Origin: Crambe crambe
Lineage: Eukaryota > Porifera > Demospongiae > Poecilosclerida > Crambeidae
Reading direction: 5' to 3'
Length of the DNA stretch: 64,000 nucleotides
Assembly: GCA_963924555.1 (NCBI GenBank)
Contig: OZ004581.1
Coordinates: 3,472,001 to 3,536,000 of the forward strand
This document shows positions 19,901 to 31,700 of this stretch, in pieces. Both the position numbers and the translations under genes were made by a program. The notes under the pieces are model-generated. The model worked only from the letters and a program-made list of their open reading frames with translations, ran no database searches and was not told the DNA's origin. Each line of letters starts with the position of its first letter. Position 1 is the stretch's first letter.

Positions 19901-22900
19901 TATATAGCATTCTGAAATATCATATGGTATCAAAAAACTTGTTGTCTGAGGTGATTACTATTCTTTATAACTTCTGGCTGTTGGCATCTGTCACAGGCAC
20001 ATATATGTATCAGAGAGTGCGGTAGCACTCTCTATGTAGGGTTAGCACGGAATGGGCGTGGCTTCTCTCATTAGAACAATACAAACTAGACTCTCTGTAT
20101 CTCTTCAATTCTTTGTACAGGCTCAACTAAACTTCTTACATCTGGAAAACAATGCAGAAGATGATGATATGACCGCTCAAACTCCTCCAGAACAGCGTCA
20201 ACGATCGGCACCAGCCGCCGCCTAAATCTAAAATTTTTATGATTCGTTCATCATCAGATTCATCTTCTTTGACGGCTGTAACTCCATGATCCTTTCACAT
20301 ACGACAATGAAATTCATATCAACTTGTGCAGTTATAACCACACAATGTGCTTTTACCATCGTTATATCCACAGTTTCCCTTCAAAATGATCACTCATATC
20401 AAACGACTTTTCATTATAACTATGTCAGCCATTTAAAAATGACATCATTTTCCATGCGCACGCGTGATAGGCACGTGCACGTACGCACGTGCCAACCAGC
20501 TATTAATTTTTACTTGAACACAATATTCAAAGGTCATACAAAAAGTAAACAAGTGAAAGGAAAAAAAATTATGCTAAATAAAAAGGCCATGTAGGGTTAG
20601 CCTGTACTTTAACAGTTTCTGTTAACAAAAATCAAAATAATGCTGCCTTCAACCTACATCACTGCCTAAACCAAGCGGAACACTTTTATACTGACACGAA
20701 CTAATTAAAGCAGCTTGGTGGGAGGCAGTGATGTAGGGATTATTATTGAAGGCAGCATTATTTGATTTTTGTTAACAGAAACTGTTAAAGTACAGGCTAA
20801 CCCTACATGGCCTTTTTATTTTTTTTCCTTTCATGTATGTATGTATGTATGTATGTATGTATGTGTGTGTGTGTGTGTCAGTGAGTGATTTGTACTCTCT
20901 CTGTTTGGTCAGGGACTAGCCAATCTCACTGTGAAAACAGGAAGTTTAGGTTGAGAGGCCTGCCAGTGTTCATCTATTCTTTCACTTGCTAGTGAATATC
21001 CATCTAACATCATGCCACAGTACCTAGATTTTCCCCAGGTGGTGGTATTATCAATATGTCCCTTGACTCCACAAATCACTGATAATATCCAAGCACAGGA
21101 TACTTACATCTCATACAACACACACACACATTAGCAGTCACCATATCTGCTCATTTTTTACTAGTGCATATTCCAGTGGCTCCCCTGACCCATGTATTTC
21201 CTGAGCCTGGGAAACTAACCAATCCCACTGGACCTCTTCCTACAGTACTTTTTTTAGCCCCACCTCTAAGTAGAGTGGAGCCCCTCTATTCCAACCCCCT
21301 GAAATGGAGACACCTCTAGCTCTGCATACAGTGGAACCCCTCTATTCCAACCCCCTGAAATGGAGACACCTCTAGCTCTGTATACAGTGGAACCCCTCTA
21401 TTCCAACCCCCTGAAATGGAGACACCTCTAGCTCTACATACAGTGGAACCCCTCTATTCCAACCCCCTGAAATGGAGACACCTCTAGCTCTGCATACAGT
21501 GGAACCCCTCTATTCCAACCCCCTGAAATGGAGACACCTCTAGCTCTGTATACAGTGGAACCCCTCTATTCCAACCCCCTGAAATGGAGACACCTCTAGC
21601 TCTGCATACAGTGGAACCCCTCTATTCCAACCCCCTGAAATGGAGACACCTCTAGCTCTGCATACAGTGGAACCCCTCTATTCCAACCCCCTGAAATGGA
21701 GACACCTCTAGCTCTGTATACAGTGGAACCCCTCTATTCCAACCCCCTGAAATGGAGACACCTCTAGCTCTGCATACAGTGGAACCCCTCTATTCCAACC
21801 CCCTGAAATGGAGACACCTCTAGCTCTGCATACAGTGGAACCCCTCTATTCCAACCCCCTGAAATGGAGACACCTCTAGCTCTACATACAGTGGAACCCC
21901 TCTATTCCAACCCCCTGAAATGGAGACACCTCTAGCTCTGTATACAGTGGAACCCCTCTATTCCAACCCCCTGAAATGGAGACACCTCTAGCTCTGCATA
22001 CAGTGGAACCCCTCTATTCCAACCCCCTGAAATGGAGACACCTCTAGCTCTGCATACAGTGGAACCCCTCTATTCCAACCCCCTGAAATGGAGACACCTC
22101 TAGCTCTACATACAGTGGAACCCCTCTATTCCAACCCCCTGAAATGGAGACACCTCTAGCTCTGTATACAGTGGAACCCCTCTATTCTAACCCCCTGAAA
22201 TGGAGACACCTCTAGCTCTGCATACAGTGGAACCCCTCTATTCCAACCCCCTGAAATGGAGACACCTCTAGCTCTACATACAGTGGAACCCCTCTATTCC
22301 AACCCCCTGAAATGGAGACACCTCTAGCTCTGTATACAGTGGAACCCCTCTATTCCAACCCCCTGAAATGGAGACACCTCTAGCTCTACATACAGTGGAA
22401 CCCCTCTATTCCAACCCCCTGAAATGGAGACACCTCTAGCTCTGTATACAGTGGAACCCCTCTATTCTAACCCCCTGAAATGGAGACACCTCTAGCTCTG
22501 CATACAGTGGAACCCCTCTATTCCAACCCCCTGAAATGGAGACACCTCTAGCTCTGTATACAGTGGAACCCCTCTATTCCAACCCCCTGAAATGGAGACA
22601 CCTCTAGCTCTGTATACAGTGGAACCCCTCTATTCCAACCCCCTGAAATGGAGACACCTCTAGCTCTGCATACAGTGGAACCCCTCTATTCCAACCCCCT
22701 GAAATGGAGACACCTCTAGCTCTGCATACAGTGGAACCCCTCTATTCCAACCCCCTGAAATGGAGACACCTCTAGCTCTGTATACAGTGGAACCCCTCTA
22801 TTCTAACCCCCTGAAATGGAGACACCTCTAGCTCTACATACAGTGGAACCCCTCTATTCCAACCCCCTGAAATGGAGACACCTCTAGCTCTGTATACAGT

Positions 22901-25900
22901 GGAACCCCTCTATTCCAACCCCCTGAAATGGAGACACCTCTAGCTCTGTATACAGTGGAACCCCTCTATTCCAACCCCCTGAAATGGAGACACCTCTAGC
23001 TCTGTATACAGTGGAACCCCTCTATTCTAACCCCCTGAAATGGAGACACCTCTAGCTCTACATACAGTGGAACCCCTCTATTCCAACCCCCTGAAATGGA
23101 GACACCTCTAGCTCTGTATACAGTGGAACCCCTCTATTCCAACCCCCTGAAATGGAGACACCTCTAGCTCTGTATACAGTGGAACCCCTCTATTCCAACC
23201 CCCTGAAATGGAGACACCTCTAGCTCTGCATACAGTGGAACCCCTCTATTCCAACCCCCTGAAATGGAGACACCTCTAGCTCTGCATACAGTGGAACCCC
23301 TCTATTCCAACCCCCTGAAATGGAGACACCTCTAGCTCTACATACAGTGGAACCCCTCTATTCCAACCCCCTGAAATGGAGACACCTCTAGCTCTGTATA
23401 CAGTGGAACCCCTCTATTCCAACCCCCTGAAATGGAGACACCTCTAGCTCTGCATACAGTGGAACCCTTCTATTCCAACCCCCTGAAATGGAGACACCTC
23501 TAGCTCTACATACAGTGGAACCCCTCTATTCCAACCCCCTGAAATGGAGACACCTCTAGCTCTGCATACAGTGGAACCCCTCTATTCCAACCCCCTGAAA
23601 TGGAGACACCTCTAGCTCTGTATACAGTGGAACCCCTCTATTCCAACCCCCTGAAATGGAGACACCTCTAGCTCTGTATACTCTATTCCAACCCCCTAAA
23701 ATGGAGACACCTCTAGCTCTGTATACAGTGGAACCCCTCTATTCCAACCCCCTGAAATGGAGACACCTCTAGCTCTGCATACAGTGGAACCCCTCTATTC
23801 CAACCCCCTGAAATGGAGACACCTCTAGCTCTACATACAGTGGAACCCCTCTATTCCAACCCCCTGAAATGGAGACACCTCTAGCTCTGTATACAGTGGA
23901 ACCCCTCTATTCCAACCCCCTGAAATGGAGACACCTCTAGCTCTGCATACAGTGGAACCCCTCTATTCCAACCCCCTGAAATGGAGACACCTCTAGCTCT
24001 GCATACAGTGGAACCCCTCTATTCCAACCCCCTGAAATGGAGACACCTCTAGCTCTACATACAGTGGAACCCCTCTATTCCAACCCCCTGAAATGGAGAC
24101 ACCTCTAGCTCTGTATACAGTGGAACCCCTCTATTCCAACCCCCTGAAATGGAGACACCTCTAGCTCTGCATACAGTGGAACCCTTCTATTCCAACCCCC
24201 TGAAATGGAGACACCTCTAGCTCTACATACAGTGGAACCCCTCTATTCCAACCCCCTGAAATGGAGACACCTCTAGCTCTGCATACAGTGGAACCCCTCT
24301 ATTCCAACCCCCTGAAATGGAGACACCTCTAGCTCTGTATACAGTGGAACCCCTCTATTCCAACCCCCTGAAATGGAGACACCTCTAGCTCTGTATACTC
24401 TATTCCAACCCCCTAAAATGGAGACACCTCTAGCTCTGTATACAGTGGAACCCCTCTATTCCAACCCCCTGAAATGGAGACACCTCTAGCTCTGTATACA
24501 GTGGAACCCCTCTATTCGAACCCCCTGAAATGGAGACACCTCTAGCTCTGCATACAGTGGACCCCCTCTATTCCAACCCCCTGAAATGGAGACACCTCTA
24601 GCTCTGCATACAGTGGAACCCTTCTATTCCAACCCCCTGAAATGGAGACACCTCTAGCTCTGTATACAGTGGAACCCCTCTATTCCAACCCCCTGAAATG
24701 GAGACACCTCTAGCTCTGTATACAGTGGAACCCCTCTATTCCAACCCCCTGAAATGGAGACACCTCTAGCTCTGCATACAGTGGAACCCTTCTATTCCAA
24801 CCCCCTGAAATGGAGACACCTCTAGCTCTGTATACAGTGGAACCCCTCTATTCCAACCCCCTGAAATGGAGACACCTCTAGCTCTGTATACAGTGGAACC
24901 CCTCTATTCGAACCCCCTGAAATGGAGACACCTCTAGCTCTGCATACAGTGGACCCCCTCTATTCCAACCCCCTGAAATGGAGACACCTCTAGCTCTGTA
25001 TACTCTATTCCAACCCCCTGAAATGGAGACACCTCTAGCTCTGTATACAGTGGAACCCTTCTATTCCAACCCCCTGAAATGGAGACACCTCTAGCTCTGT
25101 ATACAGTGGAACCCCTCTATTCGAACCCCCTGAAATGGAGACACCTCTAGCTCTGCATACAGTGGACCTCCTCTATTCCAACCCCCTGAAATGGAGACAC
25201 CTCTAGCTCTGCATACAGTGGAACCCTTCTATTCCAACCCCCTGAAATGGAGACACCTCTAGCTCTGTATACAGTGGAACCCCTCTATTCCAACCCCCTG
25301 AAATGGAGACACCTCTAGCTCTGTATACAGTGGAACCCCTCTATTCCAACCCCCTGAAATGGAGACACCTCTAGCTCTGTATACAGTGGAACCCCTCTAT
25401 TCCAACCCCCTGAAATGGAGACACCTCTAGCTCTGCATACAGTGGAACCCTTCTATTCCAACCCCCTGAAATGGAGACACCTCTAGCTCTGTATACAGTG
25501 GAACCCCTCTATTCCAACCCCCTGAAATGGAGACACCTCTAGCTCTGCATACAGTGGAACCCTTCTATTCCAACCCCCTGAAATGGAGACACCTCTAGCT
25601 CTGTATACAGTGGAACCCCTCTATTCCAACCCCCTGAAATGGAGACACCTCTAGCTCTGTATACAGTGGAACCCCTCTATTCCAACCCCCTGAAATGGAG
25701 ACACCTCTAGCTCTGCATACAGTGGAACCCTTCTATTCCAACCCCCTGAAATGGAGACACCTCTAGCTCTGTATACAGTGGAACCCCTCTATTCCAACCC
25801 CCTGAAATGGAGACACCTCTAGCTCTGTATACAGTGGAACCCCTCTATTCCAACCCCCTGAAATGGAGACACCTCTAGCTCTGTATACAGTGGAACCCCT

Positions 25901-28387
25901 CTATTCCAACCCCCTGAAATGGAGACACCTCTAGCTCTGTATACTCTATTCCAACCCCCTGAAATGGAGACACCTCTAGCTCTGTATACTCTATTCCAAC
26001 CCCCTGAAATGGAGACACCTCTAGCTCTGTATACAGTGGAACCCCTCTATTCCAACTCCCTGAAATGGAAACCCTTCACCTCTGTATAAAGTTTCCAAAA
26101 TGAAGACACCTATACAGAAGAACTGACTTTGGGTCCCCACACCACACCACTTGCTAGTTGGAGGTTGCCAGCACTGAATACATACTTATCCATGTATACT
26201 GTAGATGCTGCTTCCAGCTCCCATTTTCATAGTGCCACAGGTTCCCTGCTTGTCCGTGGACATAATCAGGCTAAGCACAGGATCATCCTCTTCCTGTCGG
26301 TGTTCGTCATAAGTGGATTTTTTAGTGAGTTCTAGCCATTATTCTAGGACCAAGCATCCATTTTCAGAGGTATTCATAATAGTCTGATACTGGACAAACA
26401 GGGCTCACAGTATTATCCGGATAGAACCAAGCATCCATTTTCAGAGGTAATCATAATAGTCTGATACTGGACAAACAGGGCTCACAGTCATTGTCCGGAT
26501 AGAACCGAACCAAACATCCATTTTCAGAGGTATTCATAATAGTCTGATACTGGACAAACAGGGCTCACAGTCATTGTCCGGATATGATTATCTAATAGCA
26601 ATTTTAAGAGTATAGCTACAATAGAAAAATTAGTCGGACAAAGGCAGAAAATGACCGGACAAATGAAGAAATTGACTGGAAAATGTCCTGTGACTGACTG
26701 TTATTGTGAGCTTTGCTTGGCTGGCTATTTTCCTGTTGATCTGACAATATTACTATAGAAAGAAGTGCAGCAGATGTTTAAAATGCCAGGTTAATCCTGC
26801 GTTCAGTGACCAAACTCTACTACGTAGCTAGTCTGTATACATATGTAATATCAGCATAGCAAGAAGTAATCAGTTATGGAAAAGCATTTGTTGTATTTTT
26901 CTAACTGCAAATCGTGTTGCTTCCCTCTTCTTTTTCTCCATTTTCATGTACAGTAGTACAGTCAACCTCAGAGTTACAAATCACTTGGAATTTTTTTTTT
27001 TTTGTATTCATAAAAGTGAAATGTTTGTTATCTCTGAAGCTAATGGTATTCGAATGAGGTTAGCTAAAAAAAGCAGCTGTACTGAGTAAACTGTGTGTGC
27101 GTGTGTGGAATGAAATCATGCGCTATTTGGTTAACTGATCATTTTGTAACTCTGGTGTTCACAACTCTGAGGTTATACCATACCAATCCCCCCCCCCCCT
27201 TATTTTATTGATATGTATCTTTCTTTTCCCAGATATGATATTGGCTTTGATGCTGCTTGTACACTTCTTGATATCAGATCCAGACATACGTCATAAAGAT
27301 AAAGGATGGGATATACCACTACTCTATGTTCAGGTATAAAACTAGACATGACATGTGGTCTTGCTTGATCATAAGAGAACAACTCTTCCTTTTCACTGCT
27401 TGAACAACTTCTTGCCGCTTAAAGGGGCCAAAAAAATTCTTCAGTTATCTACAGAATCCTTTGTTGTCAAAATTTTCTAATAGCTACTTGTAGCAGAGCT
27501 ACTGAGATTGTGCTTATTTCTCTCGGCTAGCTAACATGATAAAATTCAATAGAATTTAGTTCTCATAAAAATTAGCTTATGAAACAAACCACCAACATTT
27601 CAACAGAATATTCCAAAAATACACGCAGAAACGTTCTTATTATAGCTACACTCATTATCTAGACAATGCACATGCATACGCCTGTCATATGCCTATCGAT
27701 GCTAGATGATAGTGGAACCTCCAGGAACCTCCAATGAAGGACACACTGAAAGAGGACAAGCCTCTAACATAAGATGACTCCATACAACATAACCTCCAAA
27801 AGAGGACAACCTCTATACTGGATTAATACTGACAGTGGAGACACTGTTGTATGCAGGGTTTGTGAAGACCCCAAGACAGTTCCTTATTTGGAAGTAGTAG
27901 CAGAGTAGTGGTAGCTAGAACAATAGAGCGTTTGCAATGCATCCTTTTACCATGCCAACGGCGGCCATTTTGGTGCACAATTAGTATTACGCTCTATGGA
28001 GATTGTGCACCAAAATGGCCGCTGTTGGCATGGTAAAAGGATGCATGCAAACACTCTATAGGCCTTGACCACAACAGTATAACTCAATATTCTGCAAAAC
28101 CCTATTCTTGCAATGCATATCCTTTCATTTTATTTCTGCAGTCAGTGACAATCCCCTTGCAGGGATTTCTTAATGCCATAGTGTATGGGTGGACTAGAGA
28201 AGACTTCCTCCATGTTATGGCTTCCACCAAACGCTACGATACCTTCGGTCACAACATCTATGCTTCCCAAATCAGTGATGGTGGATCGACCAATGAATTG
28301 GAGAGTAGTGGAGTGCTGACTGAATCAGTTGATTCCAGTTATCAGCAGCACTCCATGTTATGTACTCCCCTCATTGAAAAAGACTAA
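16952..28387 (+). CDS. 7TM receptor A, class E/GCR1/TMEM116-like, 12 exons
   Basis: Exons: 16952-17032, 17252-17304, 17439-17502, 17556-17687, 18176-18265, 18333-18400, 18581-18667, 19086-19131, 19323-19476, 26205-26324, 27233-27333 and 28142-28387. They total 1242 nt (413 aa), and the frame is kept across every junction. Seven hydrophobic segments follow a short N-terminus with NFT. TM2 holds MLSIADFLLAV. Cys before TM3 (RGSC) and QCSCWC in the second outer loop are candidate disulfide partners. TM7 ends in LQGFLNAIVYGWTRED. The pattern fits the cAMP-receptor/GCR1/TMEM116 group better than classes A or B; subfamily and ligand are unknown. Intron 2 uses a GC-AG donor (AAG|GCAAGT). Intron 9 is 6.7 kb and contains the satellite array. 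Exon borders and phases match receptor B, its tandem neighbour 345 bp downstream. Confidence 0.8.
17776..17940. mobile_element. MITE of the TAGTCTC...CCAGACCC family in intron 4 of receptor A
   Basis: The left part reads GCCAGACCCTTTACCG and the right part GGGTCTGGACCATGAGACTA, the reverse of TAGTCTCATGGTCCAGACCC. Internal AGACCC/GGGTCT pairs make hairpins at both ends. It is related to 2982-3036 and to the pair at 55778-56380. Confidence 0.5.
18700..19036 (+). repeat. Minisatellite, ~65-bp unit, about 5 copies (intron 7 of receptor A)
   Basis: Imperfect copies of a unit containing AGTAAAGCTAAAGGTTTAAA, TTGGGATTTTA and CAATAGCACATACAAACTAG. It lies wholly in the intron between 18667 and 19086 and does not touch the splice sites. 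Confidence 0.75.
20009..20036. repeat. Hairpin AGAGAGTGCGGTAGCACTCTCT, copy 1
   Basis: A perfect 9-bp-stem hairpin with a very short loop, embedded in TGTATCAGAGAGTGCGGTAG followed by CACTCTCTATGTAG. The same 34-bp sequence occurs at 40531-40564, with unrelated downstream sequence. It is probably a terminal piece of a dispersed element, here in intron 9 of receptor A. Confidence 0.5.
20552..20835. mobile_element. Foldback MITE with ~115-bp arms
   Basis: Left arm 20553-20667 and right arm 20723-20834 are near-perfect inverted copies around a 55-bp loop. Landmarks are AAAAGGCCATGTAGGGTTAG on the left and CTAACCCTACATGGCCTTTT on the right. A single-arm relative lies at 62647-62776. There is no coding capacity. 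It sits in intron 9 of receptor A, just before a GTAT/GT microsatellite and the satellite array. Confidence 0.8.
20836..20879 (+). repeat. (GTAT)n/(GT)n microsatellite
   Basis: A GTAT run passing into a GT run, directly abutting the foldback element that ends at 20835. Confidence 0.85.
21271..26100 (+). repeat. 56-bp satellite array, ~86 units, in intron 9 of receptor A
   Basis: The unit is 56 bp, running from ACAGTGGAACCCCTCTATTC through CAACCCCCTGAAATGGAGAC to a variable end of GCAT, GTAT or ACAT. Units are almost identical. A shortened 45-bp unit lacking AGTGGAACCCC occurs near 23681, 24397, 24998, 25943 and 25988. Edge units at 21271 and 26055-26110 are degraded, as expected for an array homogenised from within. 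The unit's start matches the terminus of the TA-flanked MITE at 15132. The array contains no ORF or CpG island. It lies between receptor A exons 9 (ends 19476) and 10 (starts 26205), so a pre-mRNA must transcribe through it. Confidence 0.95.
26347..26585 (+). repeat. Three tandem ~80-bp repeats in intron 10 of receptor A
   Basis: Three copies, with small indels, of a unit containing CAAGCATCCATTTTCAGAGG, TCATAATAGTCTGATACTGG and ACAAACAGGGCTCACAGT. The period is about 77-83 bp. Confidence 0.8.
27923..28060. mobile_element. Foldback MITE in intron 11 of receptor A
   Basis: The arms read AATAGAGCGTTTGCAATGCA on the left and TGCATGCAAACACTCTATA on the right, followed inward by long inverted stretches (CCTTTTACCATGCCAACGGC against GCTGTTGGCATGGTAAAAGG). 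A CTCTATGG in the centre forms the loop. No coding sequence. Confidence 0.75.
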
Positions 28388-28732
28388 CTTGCATGTGTAC
28401 ACCCTGCACATAACAAAGCAATCACTTTCATGTGTGTGTTTTTTAATTTATGTCATCGACTGACGGCATTACCACTTACATGTAGTCCATTCATCATTCA
28501 CGAGTGTTCATCATTGACTGATCATAACCACTTAGAAACCTTTCCAATTCAACCATCATTCATGTATATTTTTTTTGTTTTTTTGTTTTTTTTTTCAATT
28601 TGCATCATTGACTGATTTGCATCATTATCATTACTTTCATCATTTTTTTGAAACCATTTTTGTTAAAACTAAATCTGCGTTTTCTTATTTGATGACCTTT
28701 ACCACATATGAAATTGAGCAAGCTCTAGGACG

Positions 28733-31700
28733 ATGGAGTCAGGGAACGGCAGTTACCGTCTGATCACTATCCTTCCTCTTGATTATTCCTGCGTAGGTGA
28801 CCATAACGTGTGGTCGAATACTACATGCAATGACCTTAACCCGACAGAGGTACGCAGATAGAGATAGGATGTAAATTGGCATTATAGTAGGGGCCGGGGC
28901 AGCACGTACAAGTTGCAAATGCAGCTCGATTTTTTACTCACTGAATTGGTAGGCTAGCGACACATGGGATGATTTTTCAGTGCTCCTCTCCAAACTTACA
29001 ACTTAAATCTGAGAAACTAGCAATTAAGACTATGTGTGTTCTAATGGGTGCAAACGAGTAATGATTATTTATCACAGTCCTACTTTAATATTGATAGGTT
29101 ACTAAGCGAAATGTGATCGCTGGCATAAGAGCTACGATCTCCTTTCTGAGGTACTGTGAGTCCCTGGATTCTAAGTTTACAGCAGCATGTGTGATAGTCC
29201 CATATGGTTTATTCCATAATAATTATGCATTGATGAATCTGTTCCAAACTTCTATCATAATGTGTTCTATGATGGTTAGACTATCTCTGGCCGCAATGAT
29301 GAGCCAAAAGTTAAAAACTGCACGGCCGAATAATATGATTTCCAGGGACTGTCATATTATAACTATGCATGGACAACTTGTTACTTATTTTCTTTAACTA
29401 AGGCCATGGTAATTTAATTCCTTGTTTCTCAGGCAAAAACTGTCCACAAGTTGAGGAATGAGGGAGGGAGGGAGGGAGGGAGGTATAAATTATTTAATTA
29501 AAAGGGGTGTGGTCAGAGGGTATATCTGCCATTTTTGATGCTTGAATTTTAGTAGTATTATCCTATTGGAGAGCTCAATTTAAACTTTGATCCTGATATT
29601 TTTCCTTGGAGAGGCATAGAAATTTGGGGAGGAAGGGCCTGAGAAACATTAAATAAATTACCGTGGCCTAATCAAAAATTTTTTACTCAATTCTCTGTAT
29701 CTCTAGTGTGATTGGTTCACTCTCCATCATTATTTATGTTCTCTGTCGAAAGCAGTACAAGTCTATGAAGGTACGTACCTTGTATGGGCATATAGTCAAA
29801 ATTATCATTGGAGGAAAATCTCAAGCCAAATTGCCATTCGCTTGGATGACTGTTTTTGCAACTCAATTTCAGATTTTGCCCTTATTTGTGTTGTCCATTG
29901 CTGACTTCCTGTTATCATTGTCGTGGATTATTGGTGGCATAATGTGGTGGACTCAGATCCACTCGCGTGAGTGGTGTCTCGTTCCTTCCCTGCTCACAGT
30001 GGTAAGGAGCACACTAAACCCCATGCCATACAAATTGCTTTAATTCATACATAATTAATTGTCAGATTCTTGTTTGTGTATCAGCCAACCTAACGGTTGT
30101 TTATTCTTGTGTTTCCTACTCCTTCCTCAAGAATTCCAGCATTCACACTTTATTGGTAAGTAGTGTTATAAGTTTAGAAAATTGCTACTTTATTTCAACA
30201 CCACCAAAGCATTAATTTCCATCCATATTGTAAATTGTAGAAATTAAGAAGGTCGTTATTTTATCGATACAAGTAATACCAGTATTCTAGCCAATGTGCT
30301 TGGCATGGTTCATGTCATTGCTCACAAATAAGTGTGGCCTTTATCTTAACCTTTTGAGAAAGTGGTGGTGGTTGGTGTACTACCATAATTATTATAGTAA
30401 AATTTTTGTAGATCTCATTACATGTAAAAATTTTACCTCATAATAATTTCCTGGTGAGCACCATTATTCTTTTAGAGAATGGAAAGTAAAAAAGTTCTTG
30501 CGAAGCTGAACTCTACAGTATATCTGAACCTAGCCTTAATCCTAAGCCTCTTTTTTTCCTTTTTGGGGGGGATGGGGAACAAGAGAGCCTGATATCCCAT
30601 GTTCAAGTATGCGCTAATTCTGATTAACGCCATGATGACAAGTTTTGAAGAGATCGAGAAGTGCAATCTCATGCATGATTCTATGAATTTCCGAGAATGC
30701 TTAAATCTTCCAGGGCATCAAAAGTAATAAGACTTCAGGGGCACAGAAGAGAAGGCAAGGCTATCTGATCTAAGGCTGGCAGATGTAGCGAGGCAGCATT
30801 GGTCGATCATCAGAGCGAGTGGAGAGGCAACCAGTACTACACTACACTTACCAGCATCATCATGAAGGGAAGAGTCTGATAACAGAGACTTTCTATAACC
30901 AGTAGGTAGACAAACAAAAACATGTAGACTGCCTTGACAGCTGTGCATTCTCCAAGGAGGAACAAAGAGCAGCAGCAAAACAATATAATACCACTGGTTG
31001 TGAAAACCATGCCCATTAATTATGGTAATCGTGTAGTGGGAATATCCAAGTGAAATCCTGATTCCCAGTGCATGCGCAGACAGGCTCTCTTTCCTCCCTC
31101 CCCCCTCCCCCCCCCCCCAAAAAAAAAAACAAAAACAACAAAAAACAAACAAACAAAAAAAAGGAAAAAGGAGGCTGGGTTCGCACCCTGCTTTTCAGGT
31201 CTTTTTGCAACAGGCCAGAAATAGCTTTCATACTGATAATTAAATTAGTTGAATGTGTCAACGAAAATAATTATTTAGAACACCACTAATATTCTTGCTA
31301 AATAGAACGAATATTGACTAGCATGTATCATTGTCAATATTTTTTAGAGAAATGAAAATACTTCACATGAGGGACTCTCAGCCCCTTTAACAGGAATAGC
31401 TTACGGTGTAGCGTGGTAAGGATTAAAACTTTTAAAATTGAGTTTATTAGCATATTATGTAGTTTGTGGGGTGAAAGATTTTACATATGATTTTGAAAAA
31501 TCATGTGTGTGGCTCATCCACTATAGAGTATAAGATGTACTCCCTGTCACTCAGGATATGCACTTATTTATATACTTGTCTTCTCATATAATTGTAGGGT
31601 ATTACCATTATTCTTAGTCCTGATCCCATTTGGAACTTTGAGTGGCATTTTCCAGGTACTCCATGACATCGACAGCTGCAGCTGCTGGTAAGATCATTAG

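Noticed and set aside
21271..26100. CRISPR-like array
   Set aside because: Units are contiguous and near-identical with no unique spacers, and the context is a eukaryotic intron, so this is a satellite.
26129..26335. Stand-alone 68-codon ORF
   Set aside because: Only 26205-26324 is coding, as exon 10 of receptor A. The upstream part is the intron edge and the downstream part runs past the GTGAGT donor.
31016..31289. ORFs around 31.1 kb on both strands
   Set aside because: They are created by a poly-C/poly-A low-complexity tract inside intron 5 of receptor B.
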